Shown here: in pieces, positions 17,974-25,766 of the stretch
Position numbering within the stretch: the stretch's first letter is position 1
How the letters are laid out: each line of letters begins with the position of its first letter
Assembly (NCBI RefSeq): GCF_027594545.1
Contig: NZ_CP115160.1
Span: forward strand, 4,752,081-4,816,080
Length of the DNA: 64,000 bases
DNA from: Algoriphagus sp. TR-M9
GTDB lineage: Bacteria; Bacteroidota; Bacteroidia; Cytophagales; Cyclobacteriaceae
Direction: 5' to 3'
The notes under the pieces: generated by a model
What the model was told of the DNA's origin: nothing
The model's database searches: none
The model's input: only the letters and a program-made list of their open reading frames with translations
Position numbers and translations under genes: made by a program

Positions 17974-18942
17974 ATGACCCCAAAACAAGCGATTGAAGAA
18001 CTCAAGACCAGGATGTCCGCCTCTATTATCGGTCAAGAAGAATTGGTGGAGCGTTTAATTTTGGTTTTACTGGCAGATGGAAATATGCTGCTCGAGGGTT
18101 TGCCGGGACTGGCAAAAACCAGGGCTATAAAATCACTGGCAAAAGAACTGGACTGTGGATTGAGTAGAATCCAGTTTACTCCGGATCTTTTACCTTCTGA
18201 TGTGACAGGTACTGAAATTTACCAGCCTGAACTGCAAGAGAAATTTGTCTTCCAACAAGGCCCCATTTTTTCTAACCTGATTTTGGCAGATGAAATCAAT
18301 CGGGCTCCCGCCAAAGTACAAGCTGCACTGCTGGAAGCCATGGAAGAAAGGCAGGTATCCGTAGCCGGGAAAACCTATAAAATGGATCCCCTCTTCATGG
18401 TCATGGCTACCCAGAATCCGGTAGAGCAAGAAGGAACCTATCCCTTACCTGAAGCTCAAATGGATAGATTCCTGATGCATGTGATCATCAGCTATCCCGA
18501 TGATGCATCTGAGCTTGCCATCTTACGCTTGAATAGAGAAGAACAGATAAAATCTGAGAGAAAGGAGGAATCCATTAAGCTTTCGCCCGAAGTGGTGTTT
18601 GAAGCAAGAAAAGAAATAACACAGGTGAAAATCGCGGAAAATATGGAAAAGTATATCGTGGACATTATTTCCGCGACTCGCTTTCCTGATAAATATTCCA
18701 AAGAATTGGACAGCTGGATAGACTTTGGGGCCAGCCCTCGGGGAAGTATAGCATTGGATAGAGCTGCCCGAACCCACGCCTGGATGAATGGAAGTGACTT
18801 TGTGACGCCGGAAAATGTCAGAGCGGTTGTTCATGATTGTCTTCGGCATAGATTGATCCTCAGCTACGAAGCAAATGCTGATGGAATCACTGCCGATCAA
18901 GTACTCGACGAGGTGCTAAAAGCAGTAGCGGTAGTTGGATAG
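17974..18942 (+). CDS. MoxR family AAA+ ATPase
   Basis: 322 residues. Walker A EGLPGLAKT (residues 41-49) in the MoxR form, Walker B LILADEINRAP, sensor 1 in MATQNPVEQEGTYPLPEAQ, and a C-terminal lid domain with GASPRGSIALDRAART. MoxR proteins are cytoplasmic chaperone-like ATPases that usually act with VWA-domain proteins; here DUF58 and two VWA genes follow. First gene of the Bat aerotolerance operon. A 178-bp gap containing a large inverted repeat separates it from the next gene, which may set different expression levels. Confidence 0.93.
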   Translation: MTPKQAIEELKTRMSASIIGQEELVERLILVLLADGNMLLEGLPGLAKTRAIKSLAKELDCGLSRIQFTPDLLPSDVTGTEIYQPELQEKFVFQQGPIFSNLILADEINRAPAKVQAALLEAMEERQVSVAGKTYKMDPLFMVMATQNPVEQEGTYPLPEAQMDRFLMHVIISYPDDASELAILRLNREEQIKSERKEESIKLSPEVVFEARKEITQVKIAENMEKYIVDIISATRFPDKYSKELDSWIDFGASPRGSIALDRAARTHAWMNGSDFVTPENVRAVVHDCLRHRLILSYEANADGITADQVLDEVLKAVAVVG

Positions 18943-18958
18943 ATATAAACTTCACTTG

Positions 18959-19085
18959 GCCTCGACTAGCTCGGCCACCGGGATTAGTTTTATAGTGGAG
19001 GGTGAGAGAATGGAGCGGCGAAGCCGCTCCATTCTCTCACCCTCTCCAAGCAACAGTTTCCCGACACCGAGCGAAGTCGAGGTGG
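18959..19085. repeat. Large nested inverted repeat between moxR and DUF58 gene
   Basis: A perfect 22-bp stem (18998-19019 with 19023-19044) closes on a GAA triloop. Outside it, a second imperfect pair links 18959-18982 with 19060-19085 (CCTCGACT and AGTCGAGG ends, CTCGG and CCGAG cores). The outer arms contain the GAGCGAAGTCGAG motif seen widely in Bacteroidetes spacers. No T-tract follows, so it is more likely an mRNA-stability or processing hairpin, or a dispersed palindromic element, than a terminator. Confidence 0.8.
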
Positions 19086-19120
19086 AATAACTAGTCACTT
19101 TAAAAAAATCAAATAAAGTA

Positions 19121-20056
19121 ATGTCCACCCCTAACTCCTTCCTTAAAGACGTATTCACCTCTCTCAAGGAGTTGCTGGGAATGGAACGTCATGCCCAGTT
19201 TTTTTCTATGATCGCCCGGAAGCAAAAAGTAAAAAGCATCCTAGGGGGCAGGCATGAGTCCAAACTCAGAGGAAGAGGATTGGATTTTGAAGAAGTAAGA
19301 CATTATGTAAAAGGGGATGATATCCGGAATATCGACTGGAAAGTCACCGCCCGCACCAGAGAAACTCATACCCGGGTATTTTCTGAGGAAAAAGAGAAAC
19401 CCGCTTTGATCGTGGTGGATCAATCCAAATCCATGTTTTTTGGTTCTCAGGTACGGACCAAGTCAGTGGTAGCAGCAGAATTGGCTGCCGTCACAGCATT
19501 TCGGGTATTGAAGCAGGGCGATCGAGTGGGAGGAGTGGTTTTTGCAGATAATGGCATAGATATCATTCAGCCAAAAAGGGACCGCAGGAATATTCTTCGT
19601 TTCCTGGAGAAAGTTGTCTCCAGAAACCGCGAGCTGGCAGAATCTACTCCCAGAAATATCGATGATGCCCTGAAGGAGGTGTTTATGAAAACGCGGAATA
19701 TCGTCACGCATGATTACCTGGTGGTGGTGATTTCGGATTTTCAGCGATACTCTCCGGCAGTCACCCGGTTTATCAGCCAGATTGCCCAGCACAATGATGT
19801 GGTGTTGATCAAAGTTTTTGATCCATTGGAGCGTGATATTCCACAAACCAAGTTTGTGGCGGGAGATCAGGAAACACAGGTTACTGTAGATGGCAAAAGC
19901 AAAAAGATAAGGGAGAATTTCCAAACCGGTTTTGACGCGGATTATCAGGCATTTCTAGTTCAGATGAAAAAGCACCGCATACCACTTTTTGCTATCAATA
20001 CCGTGCAACCCATCGAGGAGCAGTTGAAAGAAGTTTTTAAATCAGGAAGGAAATGA
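19121..20056 (+). CDS. DUF58 domain protein of the Bat operon
   Basis: 311 residues, no membrane segment. The DUF58 signature is LRGRGLDFEEVRHYVKGDD followed by IDWKVTARTRETHTRVF; a VWA-like fold follows with VVDQSKSMFF at the MIDAS position and VVISDFQRYSP. DUF58 proteins accompany MoxR ATPases and are thought to be their client or adaptor. The stop overlaps the next start by 4 bp (ATGA). The start ATG at 19121 is the first after the intergenic hairpin. Confidence 0.9.
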   Translation: MSTPNSFLKDVFTSLKELLGMERHAQFFSMIARKQKVKSILGGRHESKLRGRGLDFEEVRHYVKGDDIRNIDWKVTARTRETHTRVFSEEKEKPALIVVDQSKSMFFGSQVRTKSVVAAELAAVTAFRVLKQGDRVGGVVFADNGIDIIQPKRDRRNILRFLEKVVSRNRELAESTPRNIDDALKEVFMKTRNIVTHDYLVVVISDFQRYSPAVTRFISQIAQHNDVVLIKVFDPLERDIPQTKFVAGDQETQVTVDGKSKKIRENFQTGFDADYQAFLVQMKKHRIPLFAINTVQPIEEQLKEVFKSGRK

Positions 20057-20556
20057 GACAGGATAGTACACAGGTAGATTCTTTGCTCCAGCAAGCCCAG
20101 CAGCTTCCTTCTGCAGATTTAGGGCCAATCTATGAGCCACCTCCGGTGGAGTTTAGCTTTGAAACTACAGGTTGGGCAATTCTAGGTGGAATGTTCCTTC
20201 TAGGAGTCTTAGTTATCCTGTTTTTTATGCTGAGACACTATCTCCGTAATCGTTATAGAAAAGAAGCGTTGACTTCTTTATATGAAATAGAATCTGACGC
20301 ATCAGCCTTTCCAAAGGTATTTGTGATCCTGAAGCGAGTCGCGATCCAGGTTTTTGGAAGGGAAAAAGTAGGTAGTCTGCACGGAAATTCCTGGCTGGGT
20401 TTTCTGGATAAAACCGGGAAAGATGTACGTCTTCTGCAGTTTGAAGAGCAAATTTCAGCACTGATCTACCAGGATAGGATTCCAGATCAGGAAGTCCGAA
20501 AAGAAATTATGTCACAAGCCCAAAAATGGATAAAGACACATGCCGGCAAACTTTGA
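20053..20556 (+). CDS. DUF4381-like membrane protein of the Bat operon
   Basis: 167 residues. A short N-terminal extracytoplasmic segment with a proline-rich run (YEPPPVEF), one transmembrane helix (about 38-60, WAILGGMFLLGVLVILFFM), then a basic cytoplasmic domain of about 100 residues. Position between the DUF58 and batA genes and the topology fit the DUF4381 family usually found here. It overlaps the upstream gene by 4 bp and the downstream gene by 17 bp, so translation is coupled. Precise role unknown; probably part of the membrane complex with the VWA proteins. Confidence 0.8.
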   Translation: MRQDSTQVDSLLQQAQQLPSADLGPIYEPPPVEFSFETTGWAILGGMFLLGVLVILFFMLRHYLRNRYRKEALTSLYEIESDASAFPKVFVILKRVAIQVFGREKVGSLHGNSWLGFLDKTGKDVRLLQFEEQISALIYQDRIPDQEVRKEIMSQAQKWIKTHAGKL

Positions 20557-21553
20557 AATAGCGCATCTGTGGGTATTTTTCCTATTACCTCTGCCTTTTG
20601 TGGTTTATTGGCTATTTCCGGCTTTGAGGATACGGAGTGCTTCCTTACGCCTTCCTACTTATGGAAAGGTATCAGCTTACACGGGTGAGAAACCGAGAAA
20701 ATCTGCGTTTATCCGTCGAAGAGGTATCGTGAACTGGATCAGTATGTTGCTGATCTGGGTATTGATCTTGGCCACCTTGTCATCTCCGCAGCTTGTAGGC
20801 GAACCCCAAATGAAGGTAAAGACTTCCCGTAATTTTTTGATAGCCGCAGATATATCTTTCAGCATGGCAGAAAAAGACTGGGAAATCAATGGGGAAAAAG
20901 TGAGGAGATGGGATGCTGTCAAAGCCTTGATGCATGAGTTTATACAAAAGCGTGAGGGAGATAGAATGGGCTTGATATTCTTTGGAAGCAGTGCTTATAT
21001 CCAGGCTCCCTTTACACCGGATTTAGAGACTGTGGATCAGTTGTTGGAGGAGGCAGATGTAGGAATGGCAGGTCAGATGACCTATATAGGAAAGGCGATA
21101 ACGAAAGGAATAGAGCTGTTTGACAAGGATACCATCGAGACCAAAGTGATGCTTCTCCTTACTGATGGGGTGGATGCAGGCACTGATATATTACCACTGG
21201 ACGCAGCTGATATTGCCAAAGAGGACTCTATTTTGATTTACACTATAGGAATTGGTGATCCTTCTGGAGTGGGGGTAGATCTGGATGAGCAGACGCTCCA
21301 GGAAATTGCAGAAATGACCGGCGGGCAATATTTCCAGGCTAAAGATGAAAAGCGACTGCAGGAGATTTATGCCGAAGTGGATAAACTGGAGCCCATAGAA
21401 TATGAGGAGGAGGAAAACCGTCCTACTACTTTGCTCTATTATTATCCTTTGGGTGCAGCTTTGGGGTTGATGCTCATTACCATGTTTTTCCAGAGTCTTT
21501 TTCACCTGATACAGAGCTCACGTCAAAAAGGAAAGGAGGTCAACCTTGGCTGA
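20540..21553 (+). CDS. batA: BatA, membrane VWA-domain protein
   Basis: 337 residues. Two N-terminal membrane segments (about 8-28 and 58-80), a VWA domain starting at ISADISFSM-type sequence (AADISFSMAEKDW, MIDAS D-x-S-x-S), with the conserved LLTDGVDAG and IYTIGIGDPSGV strands, and a C-terminal membrane helix (YYPLGAALGLMLITMFF). BatA belongs to the Bacteroides aerotolerance complex, likely a periplasm-facing metal-dependent protein interaction module. It overlaps neighbours on both sides. Confidence 0.9.
   Translation: MPANFEIAHLWVFFLLPLPFVVYWLFPALRIRSASLRLPTYGKVSAYTGEKPRKSAFIRRRGIVNWISMLLIWVLILATLSSPQLVGEPQMKVKTSRNFLIAADISFSMAEKDWEINGEKVRRWDAVKALMHEFIQKREGDRMGLIFFGSSAYIQAPFTPDLETVDQLLEEADVGMAGQMTYIGKAITKGIELFDKDTIETKVMLLLTDGVDAGTDILPLDAADIAKEDSILIYTIGIGDPSGVGVDLDEQTLQEIAEMTGGQYFQAKDEKRLQEIYAEVDKLEPIEYEEEENRPTTLLYYYPLGAALGLMLITMFFQSLFHLIQSSRQKGKEVNLG
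21532..21540 (+). promoter_or_regulatory. Strong Shine-Dalgarno that fixes a TTG start of batB
   Basis: AAAGGAGGT ends 5 bp before TTG 21546. Such a strong site is uncommon in Bacteroidetes and supports initiation at TTG inside the end of batA rather than at a later ATG, which would remove the first membrane helix. Confidence 0.75.
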
Positions 21554-23261
21554 CCTTTTTCCCATAGTCTGGAATGAATTCCATTTTCTAAGGCCGTTTT
21601 TTCTCTGGGCATTTATTCCTGTCTTTTTGATTTTGGTACTCGGTCTGCTCAGCATCCGGCAGGAAGTGACCTGGAAGGAAATGATAGCACCTCATCTTCG
21701 TCCGTTTGTGATTCAAAAGGGCAATGAACGGGTCAAAGTCGGGATGCACTTGATCGGATTTTTAGTTTTGAGTTTGGGGGTACTCGGCTTAGCAGGACCT
21801 ACCTGGAAGAAGGTAGAGGTTCCCGGGCAAAAGCTGGAAACTCCACTGGTGATTCTATTGGATTTATCCCAAAGTATGCTGGCTACAGACTTACAGCCGA
21901 ATCGGCTGGAGCGGGCCAAATTTAAAATCAATGATCTCATCAAAGAAAACCCTCAAGCCCGGGCAGCTTTAATTGGATTTGCAGGGACGGCTCATACCAT
22001 CATTCCACTGACCAGGGATTATGATATAATCTCCAGCCATATAGATGGACTCAGTCCGGATGTGATGCCATTCCCAGGATCCAATCTAGCTGATGCCTTG
22101 GCATTGGCAGATACCTTGATGGCCGTGACTGATGCTCCTGGGACCGTTTTGATTTTATCCGATGATATAGAAAGCGAAGAGTTTGATTTGATCTCTGCCT
22201 TTGTTCAAAATTCCCAAAATAGCATTCAACTATTGCCTATCAATACTACAGGCGGGGCTGAGGTACCTAATCTTAGTGGGCGGGGTTTTCTGAAAGATAA
22301 GGACGGAAATACCATCGTTTCGGCAATGAATGAGGCTGTGTTAAGCCAGTTAGGTTCTTTGGACCGGGTGACAGTGAACCGGCTGACACTGGATAATTCT
22401 GATGTAGAACTGATCAGCAAAGCGGTGGTGAAGAGTCTGATATTTACGGAGAAAGCAGAGGAAAAGGAAGACGATTGGAGAGATGTGGGGTTTTTACTGA
22501 TTATTCCCATGGCAGTTTTACTATTGCTTTGGTTTCGTAGAGGTTGGGTGCTTTATGGGGTAGTGTTGCTTGCTTTTACGTCCTGTTCAGAAGATCAGAC
22601 TTTTGAAGATCTCTGGTACACCAAAGATTACCAAGGGCAGAAGTTAAGTGATGCAGGAGACTTTAAGGCTGCCGCTGAGCGCTATGAAGATCCGCTCCGC
22701 AAAGGAGTGGCCTATTACAAAGCCGGAGATTACGAGGCTGCTATTCAGGAATTTCAAAATGACACATCAGCCTATGGAGCTTATAATTTAGGCTTGGCCT
22801 ATTACAAAAATGGTGATTTTGCAGCTGCACAAGGGGCTTTCCAGGAGGCCACGGAACTGGATCCTACTATGGATCAAGCATTGGAAAACCAGCAAAAGAT
22901 GGAACACTTATCCGCTGGTGAAAATGAAGTAGACCCCGAAGATGCTAAGGAAGCGAGTCCTGAGGAAGCTGCTAATACTGTGCAGAACAATAGCCCGGAA
23001 GATCTCAGTGGAGGTGGTCAAGAAGCAACTAAGGAGGATATGGAGCAAGAGAGGCTGGCTGAGACTGTGAATACTGACGTAAGAAAAGGTAAGGAACTGG
23101 ATGAGGTGCCTGAAGACATCAGTGCAATAAATCAACAGGATAACGCAAAGGTACTTATGCGTAAAATAGATGAGAATCCTTCTTTATTCCTAAAGCGGAA
23201 ATTTGCCTACCAAGTGAAAAAGGACAGCATAAAACCAAAAGCAAATGAAAGGAATTGGTAA
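21546..23261 (+). CDS. batB: BatB-BatC fusion: VWA membrane protein with C-terminal TPR region
   Basis: 571 residues from TTG 21546. Two membrane helices (about 16-36 and 66-84), a VWA domain with MIDAS DLSQSM (Asp106, Ser108, Ser110), LILSDDIESEEFD, and a third membrane stretch (about 318-350). After it comes LAFTSCSEDQ, which looks like a lipoprotein signal embedded in the chain, followed by TPR units (KGVAYYKAGDYEAAIQEF, YNLGLAYYKNGDFAAAQGAF) and a Glu-rich tail. BatB and BatC are often separate genes; here they are one. The tail overlaps batD by 17 bp. Confidence 0.88.
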   Translation: MADLFPIVWNEFHFLRPFFLWAFIPVFLILVLGLLSIRQEVTWKEMIAPHLRPFVIQKGNERVKVGMHLIGFLVLSLGVLGLAGPTWKKVEVPGQKLETPLVILLDLSQSMLATDLQPNRLERAKFKINDLIKENPQARAALIGFAGTAHTIIPLTRDYDIISSHIDGLSPDVMPFPGSNLADALALADTLMAVTDAPGTVLILSDDIESEEFDLISAFVQNSQNSIQLLPINTTGGAEVPNLSGRGFLKDKDGNTIVSAMNEAVLSQLGSLDRVTVNRLTLDNSDVELISKAVVKSLIFTEKAEEKEDDWRDVGFLLIIPMAVLLLLWFRRGWVLYGVVLLAFTSCSEDQTFEDLWYTKDYQGQKLSDAGDFKAAAERYEDPLRKGVAYYKAGDYEAAIQEFQNDTSAYGAYNLGLAYYKNGDFAAAQGAFQEATELDPTMDQALENQQKMEHLSAGENEVDPEDAKEASPEEAANTVQNNSPEDLSGGGQEATKEDMEQERLAETVNTDVRKGKELDEVPEDISAINQQDNAKVLMRKIDENPSLFLKRKFAYQVKKDSIKPKANERNW

Positions 23262-24582
23262 GCTTTTAAGTTTTTGCCTGATACTTGGGATGCTTTTGGT
23301 GTCTATGGATACCAATGCCCAAAGACTTTGGTCCCAGGTAGCTCTTAACCGAAGCAGTACCTACGTGGGTCAGCCTGTTGAGGTGAAGATTTCTGTCTAC
23401 ACTTCCACTTGGTTTACCACTGGTTTGGATCTGGGTAATATTAAAGTAAATGGGGCATTTACGGTTTATTTTAGGCCGGTGTCTATATCAATTCAGCAAG
23501 ATGGAAAGACCTTTCCTGGGGTTCAGTTGATTTATCATGTGTTTCCTTATACGGATAAGGATATTATTTTTCCTGCATTGGACATAGAAGTAGAATCCCC
23601 GGCAGAAGGTGATTACAAGGGTAAAAAGCATATTGTAAAAACTGAAGAAAAACCGATAAAAGTTAAGCCTATACCTTCTAAATTCTCGACAAATGAATGG
23701 TTAGTAGCAGATGGGCTAAGCGTAACAGAAAACTGGTCAGGCGATAGAAATAAGGTTAAAGTAGGTGACGTGTTGGAACGTACGATTTCCAGAACGGCAG
23801 CAGGTACTGTATCCCAGCTGATCCCGCCTATCGCATGGGACAGCATTTCGAATGTAGGTCTGTATCCATCACGGAGTGAAGTAGCAGACCAGAAGACCAA
23901 AACTTCAATATCGTCTTCCAGAATCGAAAGAATGCGCTACCTCTTTGAAAAGGAAGGCGAAGTAATTATTCCTGAGTTGGTTTTCACTTGGTATAACCCT
24001 TACAGGAATCAACTCTACAAACGCACCCTGAAGGAAGTGAAGATTCAAGTAGCGCCAAATCCTGATTTGGGGGTGTTGGCAAGTGTGCGGGATTCTCTGG
24101 CCTTGCAGCAGCAGGAGCTTGAGTTAGAAGAAGCTGAGGAGAATCAACCTTTGAAGATTTTGGGCATGAGTCCTGAGCAGTTTGTGCTGGTTTTGGTGGC
24201 AGCAATTTTTATCCTGATAATTTTAATCAAACTGTTTCGTAAAGGCTTTTATAGTTGGAAACAAAAAAGAGAAGCTTATCTGGTCTCTGAAAAGTTCCAT
24301 TTCAATGAATTTAAAAAAGCGGTTAAAGGCAGTAGTTCACAGCGTACAAAATCCGTAAAACTATATCGCTGGCTGGACGCTTTGGAGCTGGACGAACCCA
24401 GTGCGCAGTTTTTTGCGAAGCGTTATGGAAGTGAAGCTTTGCAAAGCCAAGTGGCCACTATGGAAGCGGGATGGAGTAGCGGAAAACAGTTTGAAAATAT
24501 GAATCTAAGCGAATGGGCTTCTGCAAGGGAAAAATACCTGCACCGTGAAGTGAAGGTAGATTCTGGATGGATTAATCCTTAG
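23245..24582 (+). CDS. batD: BatD family protein (oxygen tolerance)
   Basis: 445 residues. Signal peptide (LLVSMDTNA, then QRLW), a large periplasmic part of repeated beta-sandwich type (STYVGQPVEVKISVYTSTW; VKVGDVLERTISRTAAGT), then one membrane helix (about 308-328, FVLVLVAAIFILIILIKLF) and a cytoplasmic basic domain of about 115 residues. This is the usual BatD layout. Last gene of the moxR-bat operon; the next gene is on the other strand. Confidence 0.88.
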   Translation: MKGIGKLLSFCLILGMLLVSMDTNAQRLWSQVALNRSSTYVGQPVEVKISVYTSTWFTTGLDLGNIKVNGAFTVYFRPVSISIQQDGKTFPGVQLIYHVFPYTDKDIIFPALDIEVESPAEGDYKGKKHIVKTEEKPIKVKPIPSKFSTNEWLVADGLSVTENWSGDRNKVKVGDVLERTISRTAAGTVSQLIPPIAWDSISNVGLYPSRSEVADQKTKTSISSSRIERMRYLFEKEGEVIIPELVFTWYNPYRNQLYKRTLKEVKIQVAPNPDLGVLASVRDSLALQQQELELEEAEENQPLKILGMSPEQFVLVLVAAIFILIILIKLFRKGFYSWKQKREAYLVSEKFHFNEFKKAVKGSSSQRTKSVKLYRWLDALELDEPSAQFFAKRYGSEALQSQVATMEAGWSSGKQFENMNLSEWASAREKYLHREVKVDSGWINP

Positions 24583-24631
24583 TTAGAGGGCATCCTCATT
24601 GCAATTTTTTGAGTAGCAACCTTACTCCAGA

Positions 24632-24680
24632 GTTTTGGGATTTGCGATCCCGATGACCAAATGAATTGGAAGATTTCTGC
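24632..24680 (+). repeat. Degenerate REP-like element
   Basis: TTGGGATTTGCGATCCCGAT followed by an AAATGAATTGGAAGATTT stretch resembles the head hairpin (CGGGATT-TGC-AATCCCG) and spacing of the REP copies at 46.9-51.2 kb, but the second half has decayed. It is the only likely copy outside the transposase region. Confidence 0.4.
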
Positions 24681-24728
24681 TCCATCCCCTAAGTTCTAGC
24701 ACTTTTTACTAGAAACTCATCAACTGCT

Positions 24729-25424
24729 CTACTTCACAGTCGGCTCAATAATATAAGACCTAATTCCCATCACGATCATCAGTTGGGCTATGGCGTAAGT
24801 TCCCATGATGATGATTCCTGCATCTGGGATAGGCTGGTAAAATTTATTCAAAGCAATCACTCCATCAGAGATAAAAAACAGGCTGGCACCAATGAATACC
24901 TGCCAGAAGGATAAAGCATTGCATTTCCCAAACCTTTCTCTTGCAGTAGTAATCATACTTACGATTACTATGATATAAATGATGACTGGAATCTTTAAAG
25001 TCCCGAGGTTAGGATTGATGAGATAGAAAGTAAAAGCTGCCAGAAAATAGATGGGAAGGTTGATAAAAAAAGTCCGGATGAAGTTTACCTGGGGTAGTCG
25101 CTCAGGGGCTTTTTGTCCCACCTTAAAGGCTATAATGTAGCAAACTTGCGCCAGCATAAATGCACCAATTCCATAAATGAAATATTGATCCCATAAGAGC
25201 AGGACATCACCAAGTAAGGAGAAAATTAATGCACCTATCATGGATTTTGCCAGTAAAGTACTGGAAATAGGTCTGGTAATGAAGTAGAAATAACCTATAA
25301 GACCGGTCAGAATCAGTGGTTTGGAAAAAAATCTAAGCTCATTTCTATGCTCGATGATAAATGCCATGTCTACCAGTGTGGCAAATAAAAAAAGGTATAG
25401 CCATAGGATTTCTTTCTTTTTCAA
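24729..25424 (-). CDS. YhhN/TMEM86 family membrane protein (lysoplasmalogenase-like)
   Basis: 231 residues with about eight hydrophobic helices covering nearly the whole chain, ending in a short polar tail. The pattern FSLLGDVLLLWDQYFIYGIGAFMLAQVCY and ASLFFISDGVIAL matches the YhhN family, whose eukaryotic member TMEM86 hydrolyses lysoplasmalogens; conserved Asp residues in GDVLL and SDGVIA are the proposed active-site residues. Inner-membrane location. The gene stands alone, convergent with batD. Activity in Bacteroidetes is not established. Confidence 0.8.
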   Translation of the reverse strand: MKKKEILWLYLFLFATLVDMAFIIEHRNELRFFSKPLILTGLIGYFYFITRPISSTLLAKSMIGALIFSLLGDVLLLWDQYFIYGIGAFMLAQVCYIIAFKVGQKAPERLPQVNFIRTFFINLPIYFLAAFTFYLINPNLGTLKIPVIIYIIVIVSMITTARERFGKCNALSFWQVFIGASLFFISDGVIALNKFYQPIPDAGIIIMGTYAIAQLMIVMGIRSYIIEPTVK

Positions 25425-25766
25425 GGTTTCTAATGTTTTGATTATCTGTGTATTGTAGAATTAATTAGCTGCATTTGAAGAGGATACAGTATAAAGTATT
25501 GGCAAATGAAAATAAACAGAATTTGTAAATTTCAGTTTTATGGAATTTTATTCTAAGATTTATGCATTTTTGTGCGTTTCCTAGTTGTCGAATGGAAATT
25601 TTTGGACTAAAAACAGAATTTTATTCACCTTTCTATGTTAACAAACAGTTAATTTTTGTGAAATTTGTAAAGCAAAACTTAACGGTAAGTACCCTCAGAA
25701 GATTCGGGGTGAATTTACCTTTGCAAGGAGTATTTACAAACCAACTTATATCAAAACGTACAAATT
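25425..25766. other. Divergent intergenic region upstream of the TonB receptor gene
   Basis: 342 bp between divergent genes. TACCTTTG at 25715-25722 fits the -7 element TANNTTTG and would give a 5' leader of about 37 nt, but there is no matching TTTG 19-21 bp upstream, so only a half promoter is seen. No gene: a 74-codon open frame starting at 25562 lacks any coding character. Confidence 0.4.

Noticed and set aside
18959..19085. Rho-independent terminator after moxR
   Set aside because: The hairpin is strong but no T-tract follows on either strand, and moxR normally forms one operon with the next genes.
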